From CAZOWL01 sp964583605 (GTDB taxonomy: Bacteria; Pseudomonadota; Gammaproteobacteria; Chromatiales; Chromatiaceae), in the NCBI GenBank assembly GCA_964583605.1, contig CAZOWL010000002.1:1-64000 (forward strand): a DNA stretch of 64,000 bases, in the 5' to 3' direction. The notes beneath the pieces were generated by a model, which saw nothing but the letters and a program-made list of their open reading frames with translations, ran no database searches and had not been told where the DNA came from. Of this stretch, positions 43,870-52,468 are shown piece after piece (the stretch's first letter is position 1; each line of letters opens with the position of its first letter). Made by a program: the position numbers and the translations under genes.

Positions 43870-45015
43870 TTGAGAAAACCCGCATTACTGGCCCTGGGAG
43901 ACGGCTCGATCTTCCGGGGTGAGTCTATCGGCGCGTCGGGCGAAAGCGTCGGCGAGGTCGTATTTAACACGGCCATGACCGGCTACCAGGAGATCCTGAC
44001 CGACCCGTCTTACCGGCGCCAGCTTGTCACTCTGACCTATCCGCATATCGGAAACACCGGAGTGAACAGCGAGGACGAGGAATCGACCTCGGTGCAGGCG
44101 GCTGGCTTGGTGATTCGGGATCTGCCGGTGTTGGCGAGCAATTGGCGCCGACAAGAGACCCTCGATGATTATCTCGCTCGTCAAGGGGTGGTGGCCATCG
44201 CCGGCATCGACACACGCCGGCTGACCCGGCTCTTGCGGGAGAAAGGGGCGCAGAACGGCTGCCTGCAGGCTGGCGATCGGCTCGACGAAAAGGCCGCTTT
44301 GGCGGCGGCCCGAGGCTTCCCTGGGCTCAAAGGCATGGATCTGGCCAAAGAGGTGAGCACGGCCGAGCGGTATACCTGGACCGAAGGCCTTTGGCGCCTC
44401 GGCCACGGGCACGGGGAGCCCCCGCACCCTGGCGAGGCGCCGCGAGCCTGGCACGTCGTGGCCTATGACTACGGCATCAAGCGCAGTATCCTGCGCATGC
44501 TGGCCGAGCGTGGTTGCCGTGTGACGGTGGTTCCGGCGCAGACACCGGCGGATGAGGTCATGGCTTTGGGGCCGGACGGCGTCTTCCTATCCAACGGTCC
44601 GGGTGACCCGGAGCCCTGCGACTACGCCATCGCAGCGATCCGCGACCTGCTTGAGGATGGGATGCCGCTGTTCGGGATCTGCCTTGGCCACCAACTGCTC
44701 GGCCTCGCCGGTGGGGCGCGCACGACCAAGATGAAGTTCGGCCACCACGGGGCCAACCACCCAGTGCAAGATCTCCGCACCGGTGCCGTTCTGATCAGCA
44801 GTCAAAACCACGGCTTTGCGGTGGACGAGGCCAGCCTGCCCGAGGGCCTGATTGCGACCCATCGCTCCTTATTCGACGGCACTCTGCAGGGCCTTCAACA
44901 TCGCCACCATCCGGCCTTCGGCTTCCAAGGCCATCCGGAGGCGAGCCCCGGGCCTCACGATCTCGCGCCGCTGTTCGACCACTTCATCTCGTTGATGGAA
45001 GGGCGTCACGGGTGA
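43870..45015 (+). CDS. carA: Carbamoyl-phosphate synthase, small subunit
   Basis: Glutamine amidotransferase subunit supplying ammonia for carbamoyl phosphate (arginine and pyrimidines). The start is TTG 43870 (RKPALLALGDGSIFRG) after GGAGACACCC; this aligns with E. coli CarA and gives 381 aa, whereas the frame upstream adds 21 unrelated residues. The glutaminase triad is visible: Cys in GICLGHQ and His/Glu in GFQGHPEAS. carB follows after 249 bp that contain repeat copy E. Confidence 0.97.
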   Translation: MRKPALLALGDGSIFRGESIGASGESVGEVVFNTAMTGYQEILTDPSYRRQLVTLTYPHIGNTGVNSEDEESTSVQAAGLVIRDLPVLASNWRRQETLDDYLARQGVVAIAGIDTRRLTRLLREKGAQNGCLQAGDRLDEKAALAAARGFPGLKGMDLAKEVSTAERYTWTEGLWRLGHGHGEPPHPGEAPRAWHVVAYDYGIKRSILRMLAERGCRVTVVPAQTPADEVMALGPDGVFLSNGPGDPEPCDYAIAAIRDLLEDGMPLFGICLGHQLLGLAGGARTTKMKFGHHGANHPVQDLRTGAVLISSQNHGFAVDEASLPEGLIATHRSLFDGTLQGLQHRHHPAFGFQGHPEASPGPHDLAPLFDHFISLMEGRHG

Positions 45016-45264
45016 GATTGGGGCGGCGCTGTGTGGCGGCGATGCGCACGCCGCGCGTTGCCGAGCCAGCAGCGGGTCCCAACAAGAGCCGCTCCTTGCG
45101 AGAGGCGTTTTGGTGCTGAGCACCGCATCTCACGATCATGGGACGAGGCGAGCCATCCCAGATGATGACATGTCGCCTCGCCCCTGATCGTGCCCTCACC
45201 CCAACCCTCTCTCAAAGGGCGAGGGAGCAAACGTGCTGCGCGAATTTCATGTTGAAGGCAAGCG
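45016..45264. other. carA-carB spacer
   Basis: 249 bp between two subunit genes that are usually close together. It contains repeat copy E (45132-45250). The 116 bp before the element are GC-rich and show no gene. The element ends 14 bp before the carB ATG and may act as an RNA structure near the carB ribosome-binding site. Confidence 0.6.
45132..45250 (-). repeat. Dispersed 119-bp element, copy E (full length, inside carAB)
   Basis: Full 119-bp copy in the carA-carB spacer. In carA sense it runs ACGATCATGGGACGAGGCGA ... TCGCCTCGCCCCTGATCGT, a stem with two perfect arms of 7 bp (ACGATCA/TGATCGT) and 8 bp (CGAGGCGA/TCGCCTCG). A CCCTC/GAGGG hairpin follows. The distal part is 116 bp from the carA stop and 14 bp from the carB start. 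Confidence 0.9.
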
Positions 45265-48200
45265 ATGCCCAAGCGAACCGATATTGAGAGCATCCTAATC
45301 ATCGGCGCGGGGCCGATCGTGATCGGCCAGGCCTGCGAGTTCGACTATTCCGGCGCGCAGGCCTGCAAGGCGCTGCGCGAAGAGGGTTACCGGGTCATCC
45401 TGGTCAACTCCAATCCGGCGACCATTATGACCGACCCGGAAATGGCCGACGCGACCTATATCGAGCCGGTCACATGGCGTACCGTAGCCCGTATCATCGA
45501 GCGCGAGCGACCGCATGCGCTGCTCCCGACGATGGGTGGTCAGACGGCGCTCAACTGCGCACTGGACCTGGTCCGGGAGGGGGTGCTCGCGGAGTACGGC
45601 ATCGAGCTGATCGGGGCCTCGCGCGAGGCGATCGACAAGGCGGAGGATCGCGATCTGTTTCGGCAGGCCATGCGACGTATCGGCCTGGATATGCCGCGCT
45701 CGGCGCTCGCGCACAGCCTCGAGGAGGCCAATCAGGTACAACCCTCGATCGGGTTTCCGTGCATCATCCGGCCTTCGTTCACGCTCGGTGGCAGCGGCGG
45801 AGGCGTCGCTTACAACCTGGAGGAGTTCGAGGAGATTTGCCGGCGCGGCCTCGACCTATCGCCGACCAGTGAGCTCCTGATCGAGGAGTCCGTCCTCGGT
45901 TGGAAGGAGTTCGAGATGGAGGTCGTGCGCGATCGGGTGGACAACTGCATCATCGTCTGCTCGATCGAGAACCTCGATCCGATGGGCGTGCATACGGGCG
46001 ATTCGATCACGGTGGCGCCGGCCCAGACACTGACGGACAAGGAATACCAGATCATGCGCGACGCATCGATCGCGGTGCTGCGCGAGATCGGTGTCGACAC
46101 AGGGGGCTCGAACGTCCAATTTGCGATCAATCCCGCCGACGGCCGGATGATCATCATCGAGATGAATCCGCGCGTCTCACGTTCCTCGGCGCTGGCCTCG
46201 AAGGCTACCGGCTTCCCGATTGCCAAGGTGGCCGCAAAGCTCGCCGTCGGCTACACGCTCGATGAGCTGCGCAACGAGATCACCGGCGGGGCAACGCCGG
46301 CGTCCTTCGAGCCGAGTATCGACTATGTTGTGACCAAGATCCCCCGTTTTGCCTTCGAGAAGTTCCCCCAAGCGAATATCCGCCTGACGACGCAGATGAA
46401 ATCGGTCGGCGAGGTGATGGCCCTCGGCCGCACCTTCCAGGAATCGCTGCAGAAGGCCATCCGCAGTCTCGAGACTGACCGCTATGGTCTCGAGGAGATA
46501 GTGGATCTGGCCTTGCCTGAGGCCGTGGAGACCATTTGCCTCGAGGTGCGTCAGACCGGACCAGAGCGCCTTTTCTATGTCGCGGATGCGTTCCGAGCCG
46601 GTCTCGCCATCGACGACGTGCAAGCCTTGAGCGGCATCGACCCTTGGTTCTTGGCCCAGGTCCAGGATCTCGTGGCGGCTGAGGGGCAGATCCGAGCGGC
46701 GGGCGCCGCGGCGCTGACCGCGGATCGACTGCGCGGCCTCAAGCGCAAGGGCTTCTCAGACCGCCGCCTCGCGGCACTGACCGGCCTCAGCGAGCAGGAT
46801 GTGCGAACGCGACGGTGGCGGCTTGGAGTGCGCCCGGTATTCAAGCGCGTCGATACCTGCGCCGCCGAGTTTGCCTCCAGCACAGCCTATCTCTATTCGA
46901 CGTATGAGGACGAGTGTGAGGCCGAGCCGACCGGACGCGATAAGATTATGGTCCTCGGCGGCGGTCCGAACCGTATCGGGCAAGGCATCGAATTCGACTA
47001 TTGCTGTGTTCACGCGGCCTTGGCGATGCGCGAGGACGGCTATGAGACCATCATGGTCAACTGCAATCCGGAGACCGTCTCAACCGACTATGACACCTCC
47101 GACCGGCTCTATTTCGAGCCGCTGACCTTGGAGGATGTGCTCGAGATCGTGGAGAAGGAGGCCCCGCGGGGGGTCATCGTCCAGTACGGCGGACAGACGC
47201 CGCTGAAGCTCGCGCGGGCGCTCGACGCCGCCGGCGTGCCCATCATTGGCACGACCCCGGATTCGATCGATCTGGCCGAGGATCGTGAGCGCTTCCAACA
47301 GCTGATTCATCGTTTGGGCCTTCGGCAGCCGCCGAACACCACGGCACGCAGCGAGGGTGAAGCGAAGGCCCTCGCGGCTGAGATCGGCTATCCGCTGGTC
47401 GTGCGTCCCTCCTATGTCCTCGGCGGTCGGGCGATGGAGATCGTCTACGACGAAGCCGACCTCGACCGCTACATGCGGGATGCCGTGCGCGTCTCGAACG
47501 AGTCCCCCGTGCTGCTCGATCGGTTCCTCGATGACGCCATCGAGGTCGACGTCGATGCGGTCTGCGATGGCCGGGATGTGCTGATCGGCGGGATCATGGA
47601 GCATATCGAGCAGGCCGGTGTGCATTCCGGCGATTCGGCCTGTTCACTGCCACCCTATACCCTGTCACCCGCAATCCAGGACCGGATGCGTGAGCAGATG
47701 ACGAAGATGGCACGCGCCCTCGATGTGGTCGGATTGATGAATGCGCAGTTCGCGATCCAGTCCGACGAGGTCTACATCTTGGAGGTCAACCCGCGCGCCT
47801 CGCGCACGGTGCCGTTCGTCTCCAAATCGATCGGTCTGCCGCTTGCGAAGATTGCCGCCCGCTGCATGGTTGGCAAGACGCTTCAGGAACAGGGGCGGGT
47901 CGGCGAGCAACGCCCCAAGCACTATTTCGTCAAGGAGGCCGTATTCCCCTTCATCAAGTTTCCGGGCGTCGATACACTGCTCGGGCCTGAGATGAAGTCG
48001 ACTGGTGAGGTGATGGGTGTCGGTGAGACCTTCGGCGAGGCCTATGCGAAGGCCCAGGAAGGCGCGGGCTCCCGGCTGCCGGCGAAGGGCAGGGCGATGC
48101 TCAGCGTGCGCGACGCCGATAAGCGTCGCCTGCTCCGCGTCGCGCAGGACCTGGTGGAGCTGGGCTTCGTCCTCTACGGGACGCACGGTACCGCCGCGGC

Positions 48201-48471
48201 CCTGCGGGCATCCGGGATCGACTGCCAGGGGGTCAACAAGGTCAAGGAAGGGCGCCCGCACATCGTCGACATGATCAAGAATCGTGAGATCAGCTTCATC
48301 ATCAATACGACCGAGGGCGCGGTCGCGATCGCCGACTCGGCTGAGATCCGGCGGGCCGCTTTACAGCAAAAGGTGAGCTACACGACCACTATCTCCGGCG
48401 CCGAGGCGACCTGTCTGGCCTTGAAACAACTGGACACGCGCTCGGTCAATCGGTTACAAGATCTCTACTGA
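45265..48471 (+). CDS. carB: Carbamoyl-phosphate synthase, large subunit
   Basis: A 1068-aa synthetase with two homologous ATP-grasp halves. The first (about 1-400) forms carboxyphosphate, the middle oligomerisation domain (about 405-550) joins the halves, and the second (about 555-935) phosphorylates carbamate. The C-terminal MGS-like allosteric domain (about 940-1068) binds effectors. The N-terminal GAGPIVIGQACEFDYSGAQ and the second-half GGGPNRIGQGIEFDY nucleotide motifs are intact. Length is normal. Confidence 0.98.
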   Translation: MPKRTDIESILIIGAGPIVIGQACEFDYSGAQACKALREEGYRVILVNSNPATIMTDPEMADATYIEPVTWRTVARIIERERPHALLPTMGGQTALNCALDLVREGVLAEYGIELIGASREAIDKAEDRDLFRQAMRRIGLDMPRSALAHSLEEANQVQPSIGFPCIIRPSFTLGGSGGGVAYNLEEFEEICRRGLDLSPTSELLIEESVLGWKEFEMEVVRDRVDNCIIVCSIENLDPMGVHTGDSITVAPAQTLTDKEYQIMRDASIAVLREIGVDTGGSNVQFAINPADGRMIIIEMNPRVSRSSALASKATGFPIAKVAAKLAVGYTLDELRNEITGGATPASFEPSIDYVVTKIPRFAFEKFPQANIRLTTQMKSVGEVMALGRTFQESLQKAIRSLETDRYGLEEIVDLALPEAVETICLEVRQTGPERLFYVADAFRAGLAIDDVQALSGIDPWFLAQVQDLVAAEGQIRAAGAAALTADRLRGLKRKGFSDRRLAALTGLSEQDVRTRRWRLGVRPVFKRVDTCAAEFASSTAYLYSTYEDECEAEPTGRDKIMVLGGGPNRIGQGIEFDYCCVHAALAMREDGYETIMVNCNPETVSTDYDTSDRLYFEPLTLEDVLEIVEKEAPRGVIVQYGGQTPLKLARALDAAGVPIIGTTPDSIDLAEDRERFQQLIHRLGLRQPPNTTARSEGEAKALAAEIGYPLVVRPSYVLGGRAMEIVYDEADLDRYMRDAVRVSNESPVLLDRFLDDAIEVDVDAVCDGRDVLIGGIMEHIEQAGVHSGDSACSLPPYTLSPAIQDRMREQMTKMARALDVVGLMNAQFAIQSDEVYILEVNPRASRTVPFVSKSIGLPLAKIAARCMVGKTLQEQGRVGEQRPKHYFVKEAVFPFIKFPGVDTLLGPEMKSTGEVMGVGETFGEAYAKAQEGAGSRLPAKGRAMLSVRDADKRRLLRVAQDLVELGFVLYGTHGTAAALRASGIDCQGVNKVKEGRPHIVDMIKNREISFIINTTEGAVAIADSAEIRRAALQQKVSYTTTISGAEATCLALKQLDTRSVNRLQDLY

Positions 48472-48588
48472 AGGCGGCCGCGGCGCCCGCCTGCGGCCCT
48501 CCCGAAGCGGCGGCGCGTAATCGCGCCAAGCCGCCAACACGCTGCCCGCGCTGACGCGCGGCGCGCCACCCCGATGAGGACATCGCCC

Positions 48589-49065
48589 ATGACCAAGGTA
48601 CCTCTGACCGCCAGAGGCGCTGAGAAATTGCGCGACGAGCTGGCCAGGCTGAAGAAGGTCGACCGTGCAAAGGTGATCCAGGCCATCGCCGAGGCCCGAT
48701 CGCACGGTGATCTGAAGGAGAATGCGGAATACCATGCCGCCCGCGAGCAGCAGGCCTTTATCGAAGGACGCATCCAAGAGATCGAGGGCAAGCTGGCCCT
48801 GGCCCAGGTCATCGATGTCACGATGCTGAAGGCTGACGGCAAGGTCGTCTTCGGTGCCACAGTCGACGTATTGGAGCTAGAGAAGGACGCCGAGCACACG
48901 TTTCAGATCGTCGGTGAGGACGAGGCCGACCTCAGGCTCGGCATGATCTCGGTCGGCTCGCCGATTGCCCGGGCCTTGATCGGCAAGACGGAAGGGGACG
49001 TCGTGGCGGTGGACGCCCCCAGCGGCCTGCGCGAATTTGAGATCCTTGGCGTGCGCTATGTCTGA
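48589..49065 (+). CDS. greA: Transcription elongation factor GreA
   Basis: Secondary-channel factor that rescues backtracked RNA polymerase. ATG 48589 gives 158 aa, exactly the usual length; the longer frame adds five residues. The coiled coil (about 1-75) with the acidic tip (SHGDLKENAEYHAA) and the C-terminal globular domain are complete. carB lies upstream by 117 bp, as in E. coli-type neighbourhoods of other gammaproteobacteria. Confidence 0.96.
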   Translation: MTKVPLTARGAEKLRDELARLKKVDRAKVIQAIAEARSHGDLKENAEYHAAREQQAFIEGRIQEIEGKLALAQVIDVTMLKADGKVVFGATVDVLELEKDAEHTFQIVGEDEADLRLGMISVGSPIARALIGKTEGDVVAVDAPSGLREFEILGVRYV

Positions 49066-49164
49066 TGCGATCGAGTCTGTGGCGGCTCGAGTCCCCTGTT
49101 GGGCCTGGTCTTGAGGGCTCGGCGGGACAACTAGGGGCAGGACATCGGACTCGGCCTGCGGCCT

Positions 49165-49803
49165 ATGGACTTCTTTTATCTCCTCGTTATGTTGGCGGTG
49201 CTGCTGATTCTCTCGGCAGGGCTCGCCGTTGTTCGGTACTGGCGCGTGCGAACGCGTCTGCCGTATCAGTTCGACGGGCTGTTTCTGTCGCCCGCGGAAA
49301 GAGGTCTGCTCCTGGCGCTCGATGCGTCGCTCGGCTCGCGCTACCGAGTATTCGCCAAGATCCTAGCCGAAGATGTGATCCGCATCGAGCGGCGGGTCGC
49401 TCGGGCGATTCAGGAACGGGCGTACGGCCGCCTGGCGGATCTTCGCTTCGATTACCTCGTCTGCGACGCCCAGAGTCTGCGCGTGCTCTGTGCGGTGGAC
49501 CTGATCGGGGACGATGGGCGTCGGTTCCGAAAGCCGAAGGCGGACGCGATCCTCGCTCGTGTATGTCGCGCGGCCAGCTTGCCCTTGGTGAGCGTCGTCG
49601 CCGCCGAGCGTTACGAGCCGGCCGACCTGGCTGAGGCCGTGCTGACGGCGATTGGCCCGAGGCGCAGCCTTCACGCTGAGCCGCTCAGCGCAGCGTCGGC
49701 CGAGCCTGAAGAGGAGGATCTCCTCGCCGAGCTGGCGGCGGCTATCCGTCACAAGAATGAGCCGCTCGTGACGACACCTTCTGAGACGTTGAAGACCCGC
49801 TAA
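49165..49803 (+). CDS. DUF2726 membrane-anchored protein
   Basis: A 212-aa protein with one N-terminal membrane helix (about 4-22) and a cytoplasmic DUF2726 domain (about 38-160: LSPAERGLLLALDASLGSRYRVFAKIL, DYLVCDAQSLRVLCAVDL, FRKPKADAILA). The core resembles a nuclease-like fold with conserved D and K residues. The C-terminal tail is acidic. It follows greA by 99 bp. Confidence 0.87.
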   Translation: MDFFYLLVMLAVLLILSAGLAVVRYWRVRTRLPYQFDGLFLSPAERGLLLALDASLGSRYRVFAKILAEDVIRIERRVARAIQERAYGRLADLRFDYLVCDAQSLRVLCAVDLIGDDGRRFRKPKADAILARVCRAASLPLVSVVAAERYEPADLAEAVLTAIGPRRSLHAEPLSAASAEPEEEDLLAELAAAIRHKNEPLVTTPSETLKTR

Positions 49804-49837
49804 CCTAGGAAAGGTGTCAAACCTAGGAAAGGTATCA
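49802..49837. repeat. Tandem repeat of about 17 bp after DUF2726
   Basis: Two near-identical copies of AACCTAGGAAAGGTRTCA immediately after the DUF2726 stop codon. It marks the left edge of the gene-poor accessory segment. Confidence 0.6.
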
Positions 49838-50438
49838 GGTCTTGTCTTTTGCCCGTTTTTGGCTCAGCTTGATCCAAAGTGGCCGAGGGTCGCCATTTAG
49901 CTGACCCTGATCAAGCGGCGACAGAAGTTCCTCGCGGCCTGGCGCGATGATCCGGATCAATTGTCCGCGAGACGTGGCGTTGTGCCTTGGACGCGCCCTC
50001 GGTTCTCGCTGTGGTGTTTGCGGAGCCGATCAGGGCGTGGCGTCACATCGCCCGGGACCGCTGACCGTTCGCTGTTGCCGTTCAATGTGGCGTTTGTCCG
50101 GCGGATAGGGTGGGTGGCGCGCTCCGTTGCGTCCGTGGATAAGATGCCGTAGACCGGGCAAATCTCGGTCCAGACTCGCGCGACCATCCCGTGATCATGG
50201 CGCGATCATGGTGGACTGGAGCTCTCGCATCAGAGCCCTGCGCGCCTCCGTGCCTTGAGGCGGAGCCGGAGGCCGACTCCAGCGTTGCCAATCGCGCTCG
50301 CGCAACCTAGCTAATCCAGACTAGACTAACGCCACATCAAGCTACTTGAACGGAGGACGCGGACGCGACCGTCAACCGCGCGACTCAGGGTACGCGCTCC
50401 CTCCCTGCCTGAGCGGCGGGGTCTCGCGCACACGAACG
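49804..50438. other. Non-coding decayed region before the toxin-antitoxin remnant
   Basis: 635 bp with no credible gene. It opens with a tandem repeat of about 17 bp (two copies of AACCTAGGAAAGGTRTCA, 49802-49837). The rest may be remnants of mobile DNA; I recognised no transposase. Confidence 0.5.
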
Positions 50439-50687
50439 ATGCAAGCCGTCAACATGTTGCAAGCGAAATCCTCGCTGTCTCGCTTGGTGGAAGCGATCGA
50501 ACAAGGGCGGGAGCGCGAGATCATCATCGCCCGTAACGGCCGGCCCGTCGCCAAGTTGGTGTCGGTGGATGCAGGGCCGGGCGGCCAGCGTCTCGGCGTC
50601 GCCAAGGGTAGATTCGAGGTGCCTGACAGTATCGACTCCCATAACGCGGACGTGGCGCGGCTGTTCCTGGGGGGAGATGGGGCTTGA
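50439..50687 (+). CDS. Phd/YefM-type antitoxin
   Basis: An 82-aa antitoxin. ATG 50439 starts the family-like part (MQAVNMLQAKSSLSRLVEAIEQGRE); the longer frame is not family-like. The N-terminal Phd fold should bind DNA, and the C-terminal acidic tail should neutralise a toxin. The toxin frame overlaps its stop codon but is broken (see next entry). Confidence 0.85.
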   Translation: MQAVNMLQAKSSLSRLVEAIEQGREREIIIARNGRPVAKLVSVDAGPGGQRLGVAKGRFEVPDSIDSHNADVARLFLGGDGA

Positions 50688-51074
50688 ATCTGTTGCTCGA
50701 CACGCACGTCTCTCTGTGGGCGATCACTGATAGCCCTAGGTAGCCGGCGAACGCCGAGACGTTGATTCAGTCGTCCACGTCCATCGTCTGGGTGAGTGTC
50801 GCGAGCGTGTGGGAGATCGCCATCAAGCACGCGCTTGGCCGGGGCGACATGCCGGTATCGATCGAGTGAGGAGGCCGTCGATTACTTCCGCGAGTCCGGT
50901 TATCGCTTCCTATCCATCGAGGCCGAGCATGCGGCGGCAGTTGAAGCACTGCCCGCACATCACCAAGACCCGTTCGACCGCCTGCTCGTGGCGCAAGCCC
51001 TCGTCGAGCCGATGCGGTTGATGACTCATGATCCGTCGGTATCGCGCTACAGCGACACCATTATTCAGGTGTAG
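50684..51074 (+). pseudogene. PIN-domain (VapC-like) toxin, disrupted
   Basis: Starts at TTG 50684 overlapping the antitoxin stop. It reads NLLLDTHVSLWAITDSPR then a TAG at 50741, and reopens as SSTSIVWVSVASVWEIAIKHALGRGDMPVSIE. A second lesion is an extra base near 50867 that creates TGA. The last part, EEAVDYFRESGYRFLSIEAEHA, resumes in another frame and ends at 51074. PIN Asp residues DTH and DRLLVAQ are recognisable. At least two lesions make it non-functional unless recoded. Confidence 0.88.
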
Positions 51075-51424
51075 CTGGTCAGCGATTTCCTTAACGCCTT
51101 GCTCGGCGATGAGCAGCCGGCGCCGGTCACCGGCCTCGACAACCTCAGTCCCTACATCGAGCGCGAAACCCTCGACGACAAGCTCACGATCGTCGATGTC
51201 AAGGCGCGTGATGCCGAACGCCGTCTCTTCCAAGTGGAGATCCAGCTCCTCTTCTTCCCGAGCTGAGCGCCCGCATCCTCTACGCTTGGGCCGATCTCTA
51301 CAGCCAACAGCTGCAAAGCGGCCAGGATCACAGCGAGCTGCGACCAACCTATACGATCTGGCTCCTCGACCCGACCTTGTTCGCGGCCCGTGCGGAGTAC
51401 GCCCATCGCTTTCCCCTACGCTGA
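51075..51424 (+). pseudogene. Rpn/PD-(D/E)XK family transposase-nuclease remnant
   Basis: Two frames together match the Rpn family (PDDEXK_2-type): DFLNALLGDEQP...LTIVDVKARDAERRLFQVEIQ, a stop near 51264, then in another frame ARILYAWADLYSQQLQSGQDHSELRPTYTIWLLD up to a TGA at 51422. The N-terminus and the C-terminal third are missing. The catalytic D/ExK segment is VDVKARD and VEIQ. The remnant is not expressed as a full protein. Confidence 0.8.
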
Positions 51425-51874
51425 TATCCTCCTCAGTCGGGACGCGATGCGTACCCTAGGTTGCTGGTTTCTCCTCGGCGATCGGACCTCGGGCGTGGCG
51501 GTGGGCCTGTGGATGGCACGCGATGCTTACCCGGCGGCTCTCAGCGTGCGCGGGTGTGATACTTTGCCGCCGGCCGTCGCTGCTTCTGCGGTGGACGCGG
51601 AGCCAACCGCGGGCCTGGATGGGGCAACTATTGCGATGCCGCGGCGTCGAATGGCCAGGTGCGATTGAGCGCGCTGTGATGGAGGTCGGTGCGGCACTGG
51701 CGCGCCGCTGTCGAACCGGTCCGCGCCTTGACCTGGCGCGCTGCGTTCGTGGACAATGCGCGGTCGACCTTGTAGACAATCAGTATATTCTTGATTCATC
51801 AATATGCCTGGTCGGTTTCGGGAGTCCGGAAAGGTTGGCCAGCGGTCCTTCGGCGTCGGCCATAGGAGCGAGCA
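51425..51874. other. Non-coding region upstream of petA
   Basis: 450 bp with no gene. A TATATT (51784-51789) could be a -10 box for the petABC operon, but I see no matching -35. The petA ribosome-binding site AGGAGCG lies at the right end. Confidence 0.4.
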
Positions 51875-52468
51875 ATGAGTAAAGATGGCGTGAGCAAGAC
51901 CAGGCGACGGGTCCTTGTCGCCGCAACCAGCGTGGTCGGTGCCGTCGGTGCCGGTTACGCGCTAGTGCCGTTCGTCGGCGCCATGAACCCGAGCGCGAAG
52001 GCCCGGGCCGCCGGTGCGCCGGTACGGGCGGACATCGGCAAGCTGGAACCCGGCGCGCTACTGCGCGTGGAGTGGCGCGGCAAGCCGATCTGGGTGGTGC
52101 GCCGCACCGAGGAGATGTTGGAGGCCCTGCCGACCTTGGATAGCGAGCTGGTCGATCCACAGTCGCAGACCTCGATTCAGCCGGAGTACTGCGAGAATCC
52201 CGCGCGGGCGATCAAGCCCAAATACTTCGTCGCCATCGGGATCTGTACGCATCTCGGCTGCTCGCCGACCTATCGTCCCGAGATGGCGCCCGAAGACCTC
52301 GGGGAGCGCTGGAAGGGTGGCTTCTTCTGCCCCTGTCATGGGTCCCGCTTCGATCTGGCCGGCCGGGTGTACAAGGGTGTTCCGGCCCCAACCAACCTGG
52401 TGATCCCACAGCATTCCTATCTCAATGACACCACCATCCTCATCGGTGAGGATGAAGGAGCCGCCTGA
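51875..52468 (+). CDS. petA: Ubiquinol-cytochrome c reductase Rieske iron-sulfur subunit
   Basis: 197-aa Rieske protein of the bc1 complex. A Tat-like N-terminus (TRRRVLVAA) and one membrane helix precede the Rieske domain. The [2Fe-2S] ligands are C124, H126, C152 and H155, and C129/C154 form the disulfide (CTHLGC and CPCH). First gene of petABC; its stop overlaps the petB ATG by one base. Confidence 0.96.
   Translation: MSKDGVSKTRRRVLVAATSVVGAVGAGYALVPFVGAMNPSAKARAAGAPVRADIGKLEPGALLRVEWRGKPIWVVRRTEEMLEALPTLDSELVDPQSQTSIQPEYCENPARAIKPKYFVAIGICTHLGCSPTYRPEMAPEDLGERWKGGFFCPCHGSRFDLAGRVYKGVPAPTNLVIPQHSYLNDTTILIGEDEGAA

Noticed and set aside
49804..50438. Possible insertion-sequence remnant
   Set aside because: I could find no transposase motif, terminal inverted repeats or target duplication; only a short tandem repeat is supported.
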